Positions 17,297 to 26,073 of a stretch of 64,000 bases of DNA are shown here, piece after piece. This DNA comes from Pedobacter heparinus DSM 2366 (GTDB lineage Bacteria > Bacteroidota > Bacteroidia > Sphingobacteriales > Sphingobacteriaceae). The notes under the pieces were generated by a model that was not told the DNA's origin, made no database searches, and was given only the letters and a program-made list of their open reading frames with translations. Location of the stretch: NCBI RefSeq assembly GCF_000023825.1, contig NC_013061.1, positions 2,232,001 to 2,296,000 of the forward strand. The letters are read 5' to 3'. A program made the translations under genes and the position numbers. How positions within the stretch are numbered: the stretch's first letter is position 1; each line of letters begins with the position of its first letter.

Positions 17297-20200
17297 TTAT
17301 CTGACAATTAAGCTTATTGCTGTTTTGATTTCCTGTTGGGCCTCTGCCAACAACTGGTTAATTTCGGTTTCATCGTAAGTAGTAACGGAAGCTACTTTTT
17401 TTGCAATAACGGCAAGTGCAGTTAAACCGGAAACTATTGCGGTATCGTAAACTTTTTGACCCAGTTCCTTTACCTTATTGAGGTTTCTAACTGACGTATG
17501 CTCCTTAAATTCTTTGGAGAAATTCATCAGTTCGGTTCTGAGGAGTGCCAGTACTTTTGTTAAAACAGTTTCATCATCACCTACATATTCTTTTAGCAAC
17601 TCTATATTGAAGTGGTAATCTGAATCGTCGGATGGCGATAGGGATAGATCACTATGTGGGTCTTCTGTAGGGTTCTTAAGCCATTTTTTCAGGGAAAGCG
17701 CAATGGTATGAGCTACTACGGGTTTGGATATAAAATCATCCATACCTGCCGCAAAGCATTTCTCTTTTTCTCCCTTAACATTTCCGGCAGTTAATGCAAT
17801 TATAGGGGTATGGGGTTTATGTCTTACTGCCCTGATTTTTTTTGTAGCTTCATAGCCATTCATTTCAGGCATCTGAATATCCATCAGAACGATATCAATT
17901 TTGGTTGTCTTATAAAGTTCAAGAGCTTCCAGACCATTTTTTGCCTCGAATATAGTGGCATTTGGTGCAATTCGTCTTACAATAGTCTTGGCCAGTAACA
18001 TGTTAACCGCATTATCTTCTGCTATTAAAACCTGGATCGGATCGTCCATTCGCTCTGCTTCCTGTACGGCTGCACCCGGTTTTTCAGTTTTCTTAGAAAT
18101 TACCCTGAAAAGTGAGCTGTACATATCCTTAAGCTTGATCGGTTTTAACAAACGATGATGTACATTCAGTTCTTCACAGGCCTTTATAATTGTTTCGTCT
18201 GATGAACTGTGCAACAAAACAATAGGTTGGTCTTTATCTGAATCTTTCAGGATCTCCCTTATCTTTTTTATAGTTTCCAGTCCATCCAGATCAGGCATGT
18301 GGTAATCCATCAGGATCACATCAAATTTTTCACCCTTAGAGATCATGCCTATCGCTTCATGGCCACTTCCGGCTTCCACTGATCTGATCTGTTTCAGGGA
18401 TAACATTTTATTGATGATCAGTCTGTTGTTTTTGTTATCATCAACAATCAGGACATTCTTTATCTTATCCAGGTTCTGTATCTCAATGGATTCACCTGGC
18501 TCAGACTGGAGGATAATTTCGAAATAGAATACACTTCCCTTACCAATTACACTTTCAACCTGGAGCTGACTGTTCATTAGCCCCAATAATTTGTTTGAAA
18601 TTGTTAAGCCCAATCCTGTACCCCCATACCTTTTTGTTGTAGATGCGTCTTCCTGTGAAAATGCATCGAATATTTTAAGCTTTTTATCGGGGTTAATGCC
18701 TATACCTGTGTCCCTCACAGAAAAGCGGTATTTAATTTCAGGTAGTTCAGGGTTTGTCAGTGCTTCTACCTTGAGTTCAATTTCACCGCTTTCAGTGAAT
18801 TTTACAGCATTTCCTAATAAATTGATCAGGATCTGTTTAAGTCTGAGTTCGTCAGCCCAGATATATTTGGGCAGATCGGCCGAAATATTCAACAACATTT
18901 CAAGGCCCTTACTTTGTACCTGGTATTTTATAACATCGGCAGATTCTTCTGCCATTTCATAGAGATTGAATTTAGACCAGTTCATCTCTAGTTTGCCAGC
19001 CTCAATTTTCGAGAAGTCTAAAATGTCATTAATGGTATTTAATAAGGCATTACCTGACTGTGTAACTATAGAAAGATATTGTTGCTGGGTTTCATTGAGC
19101 TGCGTTTTGATCAGCAGATCGGTAAATCCGATGATACCATTTAATGGGGTCCTGATTTCATGGCTCATATTGGCCAGAAACTCTGATTTTGCTTTATTGG
19201 CTGATTCTGCATCTTCTTTTGCCGAAATTAAGTTCGCTTCCATGCGCTTAATTTTGGTGATGTCCTGAATGGTGCCAGATATTTTATAACAGCGTCCTTC
19301 CAGGAATTCTGGAACTCCGATTGATCTGATCCAGATTGCGTTTCCCTTAGCGGTGAGCAGTTCTAATTCCAGGTCCCAGCTTTTTCCATGAAGTACAGCT
19401 GCATTAAGTGCATTGAACCTATTTTCCCTGGTAGTTCCTGGTTTATAGTACAACAGCTCGCTTTCCAAACTTGGTTCAAAGTCATGTCCTACTTCAAATA
19501 TCTGACGGGTAACTTCAGACCAGGTCAGTTTTTGTTCAACCAGGTTTAGTTCCCAGTTTCCAAGTCGGGCAATGTCATTGGCCAGTTCAAGTTTTTTATT
19601 CCTGGTCCTTAATTCTTTTACCAGGTTATGCCGCTCCGTGATGTCAATTGAATTACAGATAACATAAGGCTTGTTTGTCGCATTATTTTCCAGCACACAG
19701 TTGAATATCCATATGATATGGTTACCTTTTTTGTGTACAGTAGTCATTAGCCCCTGGGCTTTACCCTTATTTTTAATTTCTCTTAGGTAATCGTTAAGTG
19801 CAGCATGGTGGTCTTTAGGGATAAGGTCGAACAGGCCCATGCTCTGCATTTCCTGTTTTGTGTAGCCTAAATAATGGGCCCCGGCGTTATTGATAAATAA
19901 AAGATTACCTGATAAATCATGGGTAAACATTAAACCCTGTGCATTTTCGATAAATGATTTTAATCTGCTCTCGCTGGTTAGAATTTTTTGCTGAAGATTT
20001 TTATCTTTAGTAACATCTCTTGCAATTGCCAGTATTTTCTGAGAATCCGTTTCCGTGGTGACACTCCATTGTAAGGTTCTGTATTCTCCTTTTTTTGTTT
20101 TAAAGCGATTGCTGAAGTTTACAGCATTTTTTCCATCGCTTAATTTTTTTAATTCATCGCTTGTGGGTTGTAAATCATAAGGATGAATAAAACTATAAAA

Positions 20201-20836
20201 AGAATTATTGAGCAAGTCTTGTTCCTGCCATCCGAGAGTATTTGTAAAAGCAGGGTTTACCCGTTTTAAAAAACCATCAATATCAGCCTCGCAGATTAGG
20301 TCGTGGGAAGATTTGTAGAGTTTTAAAAAATGGTTAAGTTCTTTTTTACTCTTAATTTCATTTACTAAAGAAATGACTTCAATAGAAAGCAGTTCAATTA
20401 TTCTTTTTTGCTTGGAAGTAAGTTCATTTTTGGGTTTGGTATCAAATAAAGATAAAGTGCCTATAATATTCCCACTCGAATCAATCAGGGGAATGCCTGC
20501 ATAATAACTGATTTTAATGTACTGATGGTTTGCATTGGATATAAACCGGATATCCTCCCCAGGATCCAGTACTTCGAGAATTCCGGCAGAATTTATTGTT
20601 TGACGATAAAATTCATTTTCTATGGCAATTTCATCACTAGTGAAGATTTTATTTGATCTGTACCATTGTTTATTTTGGTCAATCAAGGTAATAAATGCGA
20701 TTGGTATATCGCATGTGGAGGCTGCTAATTCTGTGATGCGTTCAAAATGCGCCTCGTACGCCGGGTCAAATACCTGAGAGTTGTGTAATACCCTTAATCG
20801 TTCTTTCTCATTTTCGGGAAGAGGTGTGTATTTCAT
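17297..20836 (-). CDS. Hybrid sensor histidine kinase with two receivers and a degenerate Hpt-like tail
   Basis: 1179 residues without a transmembrane segment, so a cytoplasmic sensor. Order: GAF domain (about 20-160), three PAS domains (about 165-285, 290-405, 410-535), a helical linker, the dimerisation/phosphoacceptor domain with His559 in NMSHEIRTPLNG, the ATPase domain (N-box near 670-680, G-boxes near 725-760), receiver 1 (Asp844 in LMDYHMP), receiver 2 (Asp986 in LMDIQMP), and a C-terminal helical domain resembling Hpt (about 1078-1179). In the latter the expected His is not found: the helix reads ELGQKVYDTA with Gln1127 there. So the tail probably cannot pass phosphate on. No partner regulator is adjacent; the output may go through the receivers. 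A CRP-like palindrome lies upstream. Confidence 0.93.
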   Translation of the reverse strand: MKYTPLPENEKERLRVLHNSQVFDPAYEAHFERITELAASTCDIPIAFITLIDQNKQWYRSNKIFTSDEIAIENEFYRQTINSAGILEVLDPGEDIRFISNANHQYIKISYYAGIPLIDSSGNIIGTLSLFDTKPKNELTSKQKRIIELLSIEVISLVNEIKSKKELNHFLKLYKSSHDLICEADIDGFLKRVNPAFTNTLGWQEQDLLNNSFYSFIHPYDLQPTSDELKKLSDGKNAVNFSNRFKTKKGEYRTLQWSVTTETDSQKILAIARDVTKDKNLQQKILTSESRLKSFIENAQGLMFTHDLSGNLLFINNAGAHYLGYTKQEMQSMGLFDLIPKDHHAALNDYLREIKNKGKAQGLMTTVHKKGNHIIWIFNCVLENNATNKPYVICNSIDITERHNLVKELRTRNKKLELANDIARLGNWELNLVEQKLTWSEVTRQIFEVGHDFEPSLESELLYYKPGTTRENRFNALNAAVLHGKSWDLELELLTAKGNAIWIRSIGVPEFLEGRCYKISGTIQDITKIKRMEANLISAKEDAESANKAKSEFLANMSHEIRTPLNGIIGFTDLLIKTQLNETQQQYLSIVTQSGNALLNTINDILDFSKIEAGKLEMNWSKFNLYEMAEESADVIKYQVQSKGLEMLLNISADLPKYIWADELRLKQILINLLGNAVKFTESGEIELKVEALTNPELPEIKYRFSVRDTGIGINPDKKLKIFDAFSQEDASTTKRYGGTGLGLTISNKLLGLMNSQLQVESVIGKGSVFYFEIILQSEPGESIEIQNLDKIKNVLIVDDNKNNRLIINKMLSLKQIRSVEAGSGHEAIGMISKGEKFDVILMDYHMPDLDGLETIKKIREILKDSDKDQPIVLLHSSSDETIIKACEELNVHHRLLKPIKLKDMYSSLFRVISKKTEKPGAAVQEAERMDDPIQVLIAEDNAVNMLLAKTIVRRIAPNATIFEAKNGLEALELYKTTKIDIVLMDIQMPEMNGYEATKKIRAVRHKPHTPIIALTAGNVKGEKEKCFAAGMDDFISKPVVAHTIALSLKKWLKNPTEDPHSDLSLSPSDDSDYHFNIELLKEYVGDDETVLTKVLALLRTELMNFSKEFKEHTSVRNLNKVKELGQKVYDTAIVSGLTALAVIAKKVASVTTYDETEINQLLAEAQQEIKTAISLIVR

Positions 20837-20882
20837 ATGAAAATGGTTGCCGATAAGCTGTTCTCAACAACTGAGTAAAAAT

Positions 20883-20898
20883 AGTGATTTATATCACA
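20883..20898. promoter_or_regulatory. CRP/FNR-like palindrome upstream of the hybrid kinase
   Basis: AGTGATTTATATCACA fits TGTGA-N6-TCACA in nine of ten half-site positions when read on either strand. It lies 47-62 nt upstream of the kinase start codon. A Crp/Fnr-type regulator is a reasonable binder, but a chance match in AT-rich DNA is possible. Confidence 0.35.
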
Positions 20899-21333
20899 TG
20901 TAGATGAGCAAAACCTATAAAAAAGCATTTTACTGAGTTTGTTTAACGGTGTTTTAATAATTATTTGGCTAATATACTCATTATAAGTGTTTTGTTTATT
21001 AATTTATAAGAGTATTTTTTATATAAAATTTCAGTTACCCCTATAAGGGCCTTGATGGAATATATACGGAATGATTTGTAATTGGTTTTTGCGTTAAGAA
21101 GGTGACTGTTTTTAAAATGTTGGTGTTTTTGATACACGTTTTGGGGAATTTTGGGGATTGTTGTTGTTTTTAAATTTAGGGATATCCCAATAACATGTCC
21201 CCTGTATGTTTGCTTTTTATGTGAATATGGCCTGTAAATAAGCTGTTATTGAGTTAAAATGATCTAAAAAATTACCTGTTCATGTTAGTGGCCTGATTTT
21301 TTCATTTAGTTTTTCTGAAAAAAAGTAATAAAA
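20899..21333. other. Intergenic gap between kinase and small lipoprotein
   Basis: About 435 bp of AT-rich DNA between divergent genes. No supported reading frame, RNA gene or clear terminator was seen. A 10-bp palindrome GGGATATCCC lies near 21179-21188 and a short CCCT-ATA-AGGG inverted repeat near 21037-21047; neither is long enough to name. It presumably holds the promoters of both flanking genes. Confidence 0.5.
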
Positions 21334-21705
21334 ATGAAAATCTCAACCACCCTATTGATTCTTCTCATTTTATCCTTTTGCAGTTGTAAAAAGGAATCCC
21401 TCACAGATGATTTGTCTAATGTTGTACTCAGTAACAAAGGAATATTAAGAGTTGAATGTAAAGATTGTCAGGTAAGTTATTCTGTTCAAAACAAAGATTA
21501 TAACGTAAATATAAAAGATGGAAGTGAAGATATTCCTTTCTTTTATGTAACGGATTTCAATCTGAAGACCCAGGTTAAGTCGTTAGAGGCCCAGGGTATC
21601 CGGTTAATGGTCATAGATTCTTATGGACGTGTTGTTTCTAATGAGCTTAATTCCTGTAAAGAGGGGGAAGTTCGAGAGGGATCGTTCACTGTTAAAGCTA
21701 AGTAA
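21334..21705 (+). CDS. Small hypothetical lipoprotein
   Basis: The 123-residue protein has a signal peptide with lipobox (LLILLILSFCSC, Cys near 17-19) followed by KKES, and a small beta-rich domain (about 35-120). Three Cys remain in the mature part: two in VECKDCQVSYSV and one in ELNSCKEGEV, so a disulfide is possible. I do not recognise a family. It stands alone before the exopolysaccharide locus, 237 bp from the response regulator gene. Confidence 0.75.
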   Translation: MKISTTLLILLILSFCSCKKESLTDDLSNVVLSNKGILRVECKDCQVSYSVQNKDYNVNIKDGSEDIPFFYVTDFNLKTQVKSLEAQGIRLMVIDSYGRVVSNELNSCKEGEVREGSFTVKAK

Positions 21706-21790
21706 CCTTAAGGAATAATGTGGTGTTTGAACCTTATTTAGGGCTCAATTGGGAAAGTTATGCCCCAACTTCACTAAAATTCATGAATTA

Positions 21791-21822
21791 TTGATTCTTT
21801 TTGTAAGAAAATGTTACTTTTA
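21791..21822 (+). promoter_or_regulatory. Putative promoter of the response regulator/sugar transferase operon
   Basis: TTG (21791-21793) and TACTTTTA (21815-21822) are 21 nt apart and resemble the Bacteroidota TTTG-N19-21-TAnnTTTG promoter, with one mismatch in the -7 box. This would give a leader of about 115 nt before the ATG at 21943. Confidence 0.3.
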
Positions 21823-21942
21823 CACTTAGTTTAAATAAAACGAATATTTAATTATAAAAACCTTTGATAAAACAAGTTAGTTGGAAATTATTTGTTTACG
21901 TTTGAATTAATTTTAATAAACCAAAAAAATGCTTTATAAGCT

Positions 21943-22326
21943 ATGGAGAGTAACGAAGGCGTTAAAAAAATAATATTAGTTGTTGACGATGAACCAAGCA
22001 TACTCAAATTGTTAAATTTTATATTATCATCTACTTATACATTGGTTATCAAAACAAGCGGTATTGAAGCGATAGCCTGGCTGGAAGAGGGAAATGACCC
22101 TGATCTGATTATATCTGATCTGATGATGCCCTATTTTGACGGAAGTACACTGATCAAAAATCTTAAAATAAGCGGTTTTTATAGAAATACACCAGTTATA
22201 TTACTTTCCGGGGCTGATGACCTGGAGGATAAGGTAAAAGAAATGCCCTTTAAAATAGATCGTTTTGTGGAGAAGCCTTTTAATCCTACAATTTTAAAAT
22301 CCCATATCACACAACTCCTCTCATGA
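21943..22326 (+). CDS. Single-domain response regulator
   Basis: The 127-residue protein is one receiver domain and nothing else. All key residues are present: the acidic pair in LVVDDEPS, the phosphoacceptor Asp in LIISDLMMP, the Ser in ILLSGADD and the Lys in FVEKPFNP. With no output domain it must act by protein contact. Its stop overlaps the ATG of the priming sugar transferase (ATGA), whose N-terminal domain is itself a degenerate receiver. A role in switching exopolysaccharide synthesis is therefore likely (inference). Confidence 0.93.
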   Translation: MESNEGVKKIILVVDDEPSILKLLNFILSSTYTLVIKTSGIEAIAWLEEGNDPDLIISDLMMPYFDGSTLIKNLKISGFYRNTPVILLSGADDLEDKVKEMPFKIDRFVEKPFNPTILKSHITQLLS

Positions 22327-23408
22327 TGATAACAGCTACTATAAATCGACCTGAGATCAATGCAAAGATTGTGTACTTTGGTAAATTGCTCAAAAGCGTG
22401 GTTTTTGAAGATTTTGACTCGAATTTTAATATAGAGCATTTAGAAAACCCTGATGATTTTAGGCGCCATTTGGATAACCAGTCTTTATTAAGTTTACCGG
22501 ATATTATATTAATAGAGGTAGATGACAACAAGGATTGTTTTGATCAGGTAAAGTATATCAAGAAGAATCCATTGCTTCATGGATTGGTTATTGTACTGTT
22601 AGGTATTAAGGAAGATAAAGTATGGAGAAAAAAAGCACTGGACTTAAAAGTAAATGATTATTATACTTATCCTTTCCCGATTGAAGATTTTTACGAAAGA
22701 CTGAATTTTCTGATAAAGTTTAAATTGATCAAGCCAAAGCTGCTGGAACTCTCCAAACAGATGGATGTGGAGTATCAGATTCCTTTGACCAAACGGGTTT
22801 TTGACCTTTTGGCGTCGGGTTTCGCCTTGTTGTTTTTAACGCCGATTTTTATTGTTGTTGCCATTTTGATTAAACTCGAATCAAAAGGTGAGGTGATATA
22901 CAGAAGTAAAAGAGTAGGGGCAGGATACAGGATATTTGATTTTTATAAATTCAGGTCAATGCGCAGTGATGCCGATCAAATGATCGCTTCCATTGCAGAA
23001 CTGAACCAATATTCAAATGAATCAAATAAAAAGAACGGTAAGGCTGCTTTTGTTAAATTTAAGGATGATCCGCGAATTACAAAGTTAGGTTCTTTTTTAA
23101 GAAGAACCAGTATAGATGAACTGCCTCAGTTGATCAATGTATTTCTTGGAGATATGTCGCTGGTCGGTAACAGGCCACTGCCATTATATGAGGCTGAACA
23201 GCTGACGACAAATGAATGGTCGACAAGGTTTTTAGGCCCTGCAGGTTTAACAGGTTTGTGGCAGATCAGTAAAAGGGGAAAAAAAGATATGTCGGAAACT
23301 GAGCGGAAAGAGCTGGATAATTTTTATGCGGATAATTATTCTATTTTGCTTGATTTAAAGATAATCTTGAAAACCATTCCTGCGTTGATACAGAAAGAAA
23401 AGGTTTAA
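22323..23408 (+). CDS. Priming sugar-phosphate transferase with N-terminal pseudo-receiver domain
   Basis: The 361-residue protein has two parts. Residues about 12-135 have the alternating pattern of a receiver domain but lack its active site: no acidic pair after strand 1 (KIVYFGK), Glu in place of the phosphoacceptor Asp (DIILIEVDD), and Tyr in place of the conserved Lys (NDYYTYPFP). Residues about 155-361 are a bacterial sugar transferase (one membrane helix about 165-190, then KRVGAGYRIFDFYKFRSM, RRTSIDELPQLINV, SLVGNRPLP and GLTGLWQISKRG). Such enzymes load the first sugar phosphate onto undecaprenyl phosphate. It is coupled to the intact receiver gene just upstream. Confidence 0.93.
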   Translation: MMITATINRPEINAKIVYFGKLLKSVVFEDFDSNFNIEHLENPDDFRRHLDNQSLLSLPDIILIEVDDNKDCFDQVKYIKKNPLLHGLVIVLLGIKEDKVWRKKALDLKVNDYYTYPFPIEDFYERLNFLIKFKLIKPKLLELSKQMDVEYQIPLTKRVFDLLASGFALLFLTPIFIVVAILIKLESKGEVIYRSKRVGAGYRIFDFYKFRSMRSDADQMIASIAELNQYSNESNKKNGKAAFVKFKDDPRITKLGSFLRRTSIDELPQLINVFLGDMSLVGNRPLPLYEAEQLTTNEWSTRFLGPAGLTGLWQISKRGKKDMSETERKELDNFYADNYSILLDLKIILKTIPALIQKEKV

Positions 23409-23492
23409 TGACATATTCTATGCTGAATTCTATTTATTTTTTTTTGAAAAAGATAAATTTTTTTTTGGTTAATCATAAAAATTATAAAATAG

Positions 23493-25070
23493 ATGAGGCA
23501 TAATTTTTTGATTTTTTCTGTTTATGTACTAATGCTAACTTCCTGCTCAAAAGGACAGAAAGCTGCTCATGTAGAAAATGTAATACCTGATCTATTACCC
23601 GAGAAAAAGCCGCTTGTTTATGGTACTTTAGAAAATCATCTAGGTATTAATGCTTTTGAATGGAGCTTTTCTGAAAGTAACAATTCTATTATATCGCCTG
23701 GAAAAATGGATGTTATTAGGTCTTTTGGTGGATTTAGACATTATTTGGATTGGGAAAAGATAGAGCCCGAGGAGGGTAGATATACTTTTAGCCCAACTCA
23801 GTTTGGTGGATGGGATTATGATATGATTTATGCCTGGTGTAAAAAAGAAGGTATTGAAATTTTAAGTTGTTTGAAAACTTGTCCACCATGGCTACTAAAT
23901 TCCTATCCAGAAGGAAAGCGTGATGCGGAAAATGTTCCTGCGCCATATGGATTAGATAGAAATCTGCCGGCATCTTATATTCAGCAAGCAAGGGCCGGCT
24001 TCCAGTTCGCAGCTCGTTATGGAAAGAATTCAACAGTTGATTTATCACTGATAAAAGTTGACACCCGACCGCGTTGGCCCGGAGATCCTGGAAATAAAGT
24101 TAAAGTAGGACTTGGATATGTTAACTATATTGAATGTGATAATGAACGCGATAAAGACTGGAAGGGGCCTTTAGCTCATCAGAATGCCGAGGAATATGCT
24201 GCTAATATGTCCGCGTTTTATGACGGAGATATGGGAAAACTAGGGCCGGGGGTTGGTGTAAAGAGTGCCGACCCAAATATGAAAGTAGTTATGGGTGGAC
24301 TGTCAGTATCTAAAAAGGAATATGTACTTCAGATGATAGCATGGTGCAAAAAAAATAGGGGATATAAACCGGACGGATCTGTTAATTTATGCTTTGATGT
24401 AATTAATTACCACCATTATAACAACAATGATGCAGGTACTGTAGGTAAAGCTCCCGAATTAAGTTCTGCCGCAAAAGTAGCAGATGGATACTTTGCTTTG
24501 GCGAATGAATCTGCAGGTGGAATGGAAGTCTGGCTTACGGAATGTGGTTACGACATTAATCCTGGTAGTCCTCAAAGAGCAATAGCAATAGGAAATAAAT
24601 CGGCACTAATTACACAAGCAGATTGGTCTCTGAGGTCGGTTTTTTCTAATGTCAGACATGGATTGAAAAGAACTTTTTTTTATATGCTTGACGATGTGGA
24701 TCCAAACAACGGGGGGCGGTTTGCTTCTTCCGGTTTCGCTGTAGGCGTTCAAAGAAGACCCGTTGCAGATTACTTTTATCAGGTAAGAAAATTAATGGGT
24801 TCGTTTAAATATTTGGAAAATAAAGGTATTGACCCGATTGTTGATATTTATAGTGAAAACAAAAGGAAAATTTATGTACTTTATATACCTGACGAAATTG
24901 GTAGAACTGCCCGCTACGAATTAGATTTAGGTAATGCAACAACTGCAACAATTTATACACTTGTACCTGGAGCTGATGACATGAAGTTGGAAAAGGCTAA
25001 TACAACAAATGGTAAACTAACGTTAAATGTTTCAGAAACTCCGATTTTTGTTGAATCAAACATAAACTAG
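23493..25070 (+). CDS. Lipoprotein glycoside hydrolase (clan GH-A type)
   Basis: The 525-residue protein has a lipoprotein signal peptide (VYVLMLTSC, Cys near 18) and a TIM-barrel glycosidase domain (about 50-430). Features of clan GH-A are visible: an Asn-Glu pair in ECDNERD (likely acid/base) and a Glu in EVWLTECGYD on a later strand (likely nucleophile); the roles are inferred from position. A small beta-domain (about 440-525) closes the protein. I cannot fix the GH family. In a polymer locus such an enzyme may trim or release the polysaccharide at the cell surface. It follows the priming transferase by 84 nt. Confidence 0.8.
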   Translation: MRHNFLIFSVYVLMLTSCSKGQKAAHVENVIPDLLPEKKPLVYGTLENHLGINAFEWSFSESNNSIISPGKMDVIRSFGGFRHYLDWEKIEPEEGRYTFSPTQFGGWDYDMIYAWCKKEGIEILSCLKTCPPWLLNSYPEGKRDAENVPAPYGLDRNLPASYIQQARAGFQFAARYGKNSTVDLSLIKVDTRPRWPGDPGNKVKVGLGYVNYIECDNERDKDWKGPLAHQNAEEYAANMSAFYDGDMGKLGPGVGVKSADPNMKVVMGGLSVSKKEYVLQMIAWCKKNRGYKPDGSVNLCFDVINYHHYNNNDAGTVGKAPELSSAAKVADGYFALANESAGGMEVWLTECGYDINPGSPQRAIAIGNKSALITQADWSLRSVFSNVRHGLKRTFFYMLDDVDPNNGGRFASSGFAVGVQRRPVADYFYQVRKLMGSFKYLENKGIDPIVDIYSENKRKIYVLYIPDEIGRTARYELDLGNATTATIYTLVPGADDMKLEKANTTNGKLTLNVSETPIFVESNIN

Positions 25071-25103
25071 AACATTTATATTATAAATTCTAATAAAAAA
25101 TAC

Positions 25104-26054
25104 ATGCCTACTATCCTAACGAATAAGCTTTTTAGTTTATATGTAAGATTGCGTTATCCTTCTGTGCCAGCAAATCTTAGATATTTTTATCGGGATACCT
25201 ATAATTGTGAAATGACACAAATTAAGTATATATTTCGAGATTTTCTTTTTAAAAAAAAGTATAAAGATATTTATTTTAGTGGTGAATTTGCTCCTGAACT
25301 TCAATTTGCTTTACCCTTTGCTTACTGGCACCATTTGAATGGAACATTAAGAAGTACACATTCTTCAAAATTCACAAAGGAGTTATATTTTTTTTCAGAA
25401 AATCATTTCGAAGATTTTGAGATTCGGACTAATGAAGGAAACTATAATTTTGAATTACCACGCATTTTATACAGTCATGATTATGATATGCGTAAATGGG
25501 TTGCGGTGCCATTGAAAAAACATTATCAAAATGATGTATATGTTTTTAGTAAACCAATTTTGATTATAGCCAATCGTTATAACATGGAATGGGATGGCCC
25601 TCCTATAAGTTTTTATGACATTGAAACACTAGATTTTATCATTTCCAAGCTTAAAAATAGTTACACTATTATTTATAACCGGCCTAGGCCTGAGCACATC
25701 ACTACGGATAATAGTGATACTTATGATTTAAATGAATATGATTGGTTGGGAAAAGAACATCCGGAAGTTATACTCATGGAGAACTTATTCAAAGAAAATA
25801 AAGCCAAGGCTAATAATTTTAATCACCTTCAGTTAATGGTATACGCAAATGCCAGTAAGTTTATTTCTGTTCACGGTGGAACTGCAGCTTTAGCGAGCTA
25901 TTTTGGCGGAGTTAATCTTGTAATTTCCAAACAAGGTCCGGAACATCATTTTAACTGTTATAACCACTTGTATCCTAAACTTTCCGGAGCATCTATCTAT
26001 CATGCAAAATCAAACGATGAAGTAAGGAGTTTAATAGAAGAGCATTACATTTAA
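25104..26054 (+). CDS. Hypothetical protein, possible GT-B-like glycosyltransferase
   Basis: The 316-residue protein is soluble with no signal peptide. I do not recognise the family with certainty. The C-terminal part (about 245-310) has KFISVHGGTAALASYFGG and NLVISKQGPE, similar to the donor-binding half of GT-B enzymes and to polysaccharide-associated enzymes that check for a glycine-rich loop after a hydrophobic strand. Aromatic residues are frequent in the N-terminal half. It follows the glycoside hydrolase by 33 nt on the same strand, and its neighbours suggest a role in polymer assembly. Confidence 0.7.
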   Translation: MPTILTNKLFSLYVRLRYPSVPANLRYFYRDTYNCEMTQIKYIFRDFLFKKKYKDIYFSGEFAPELQFALPFAYWHHLNGTLRSTHSSKFTKELYFFSENHFEDFEIRTNEGNYNFELPRILYSHDYDMRKWVAVPLKKHYQNDVYVFSKPILIIANRYNMEWDGPPISFYDIETLDFIISKLKNSYTIIYNRPRPEHITTDNSDTYDLNEYDWLGKEHPEVILMENLFKENKAKANNFNHLQLMVYANASKFISVHGGTAALASYFGGVNLVISKQGPEHHFNCYNHLYPKLSGASIYHAKSNDEVRSLIEEHYI

Positions 26055-26073
26055 CGGAGTTGAGCGTAGTGCT

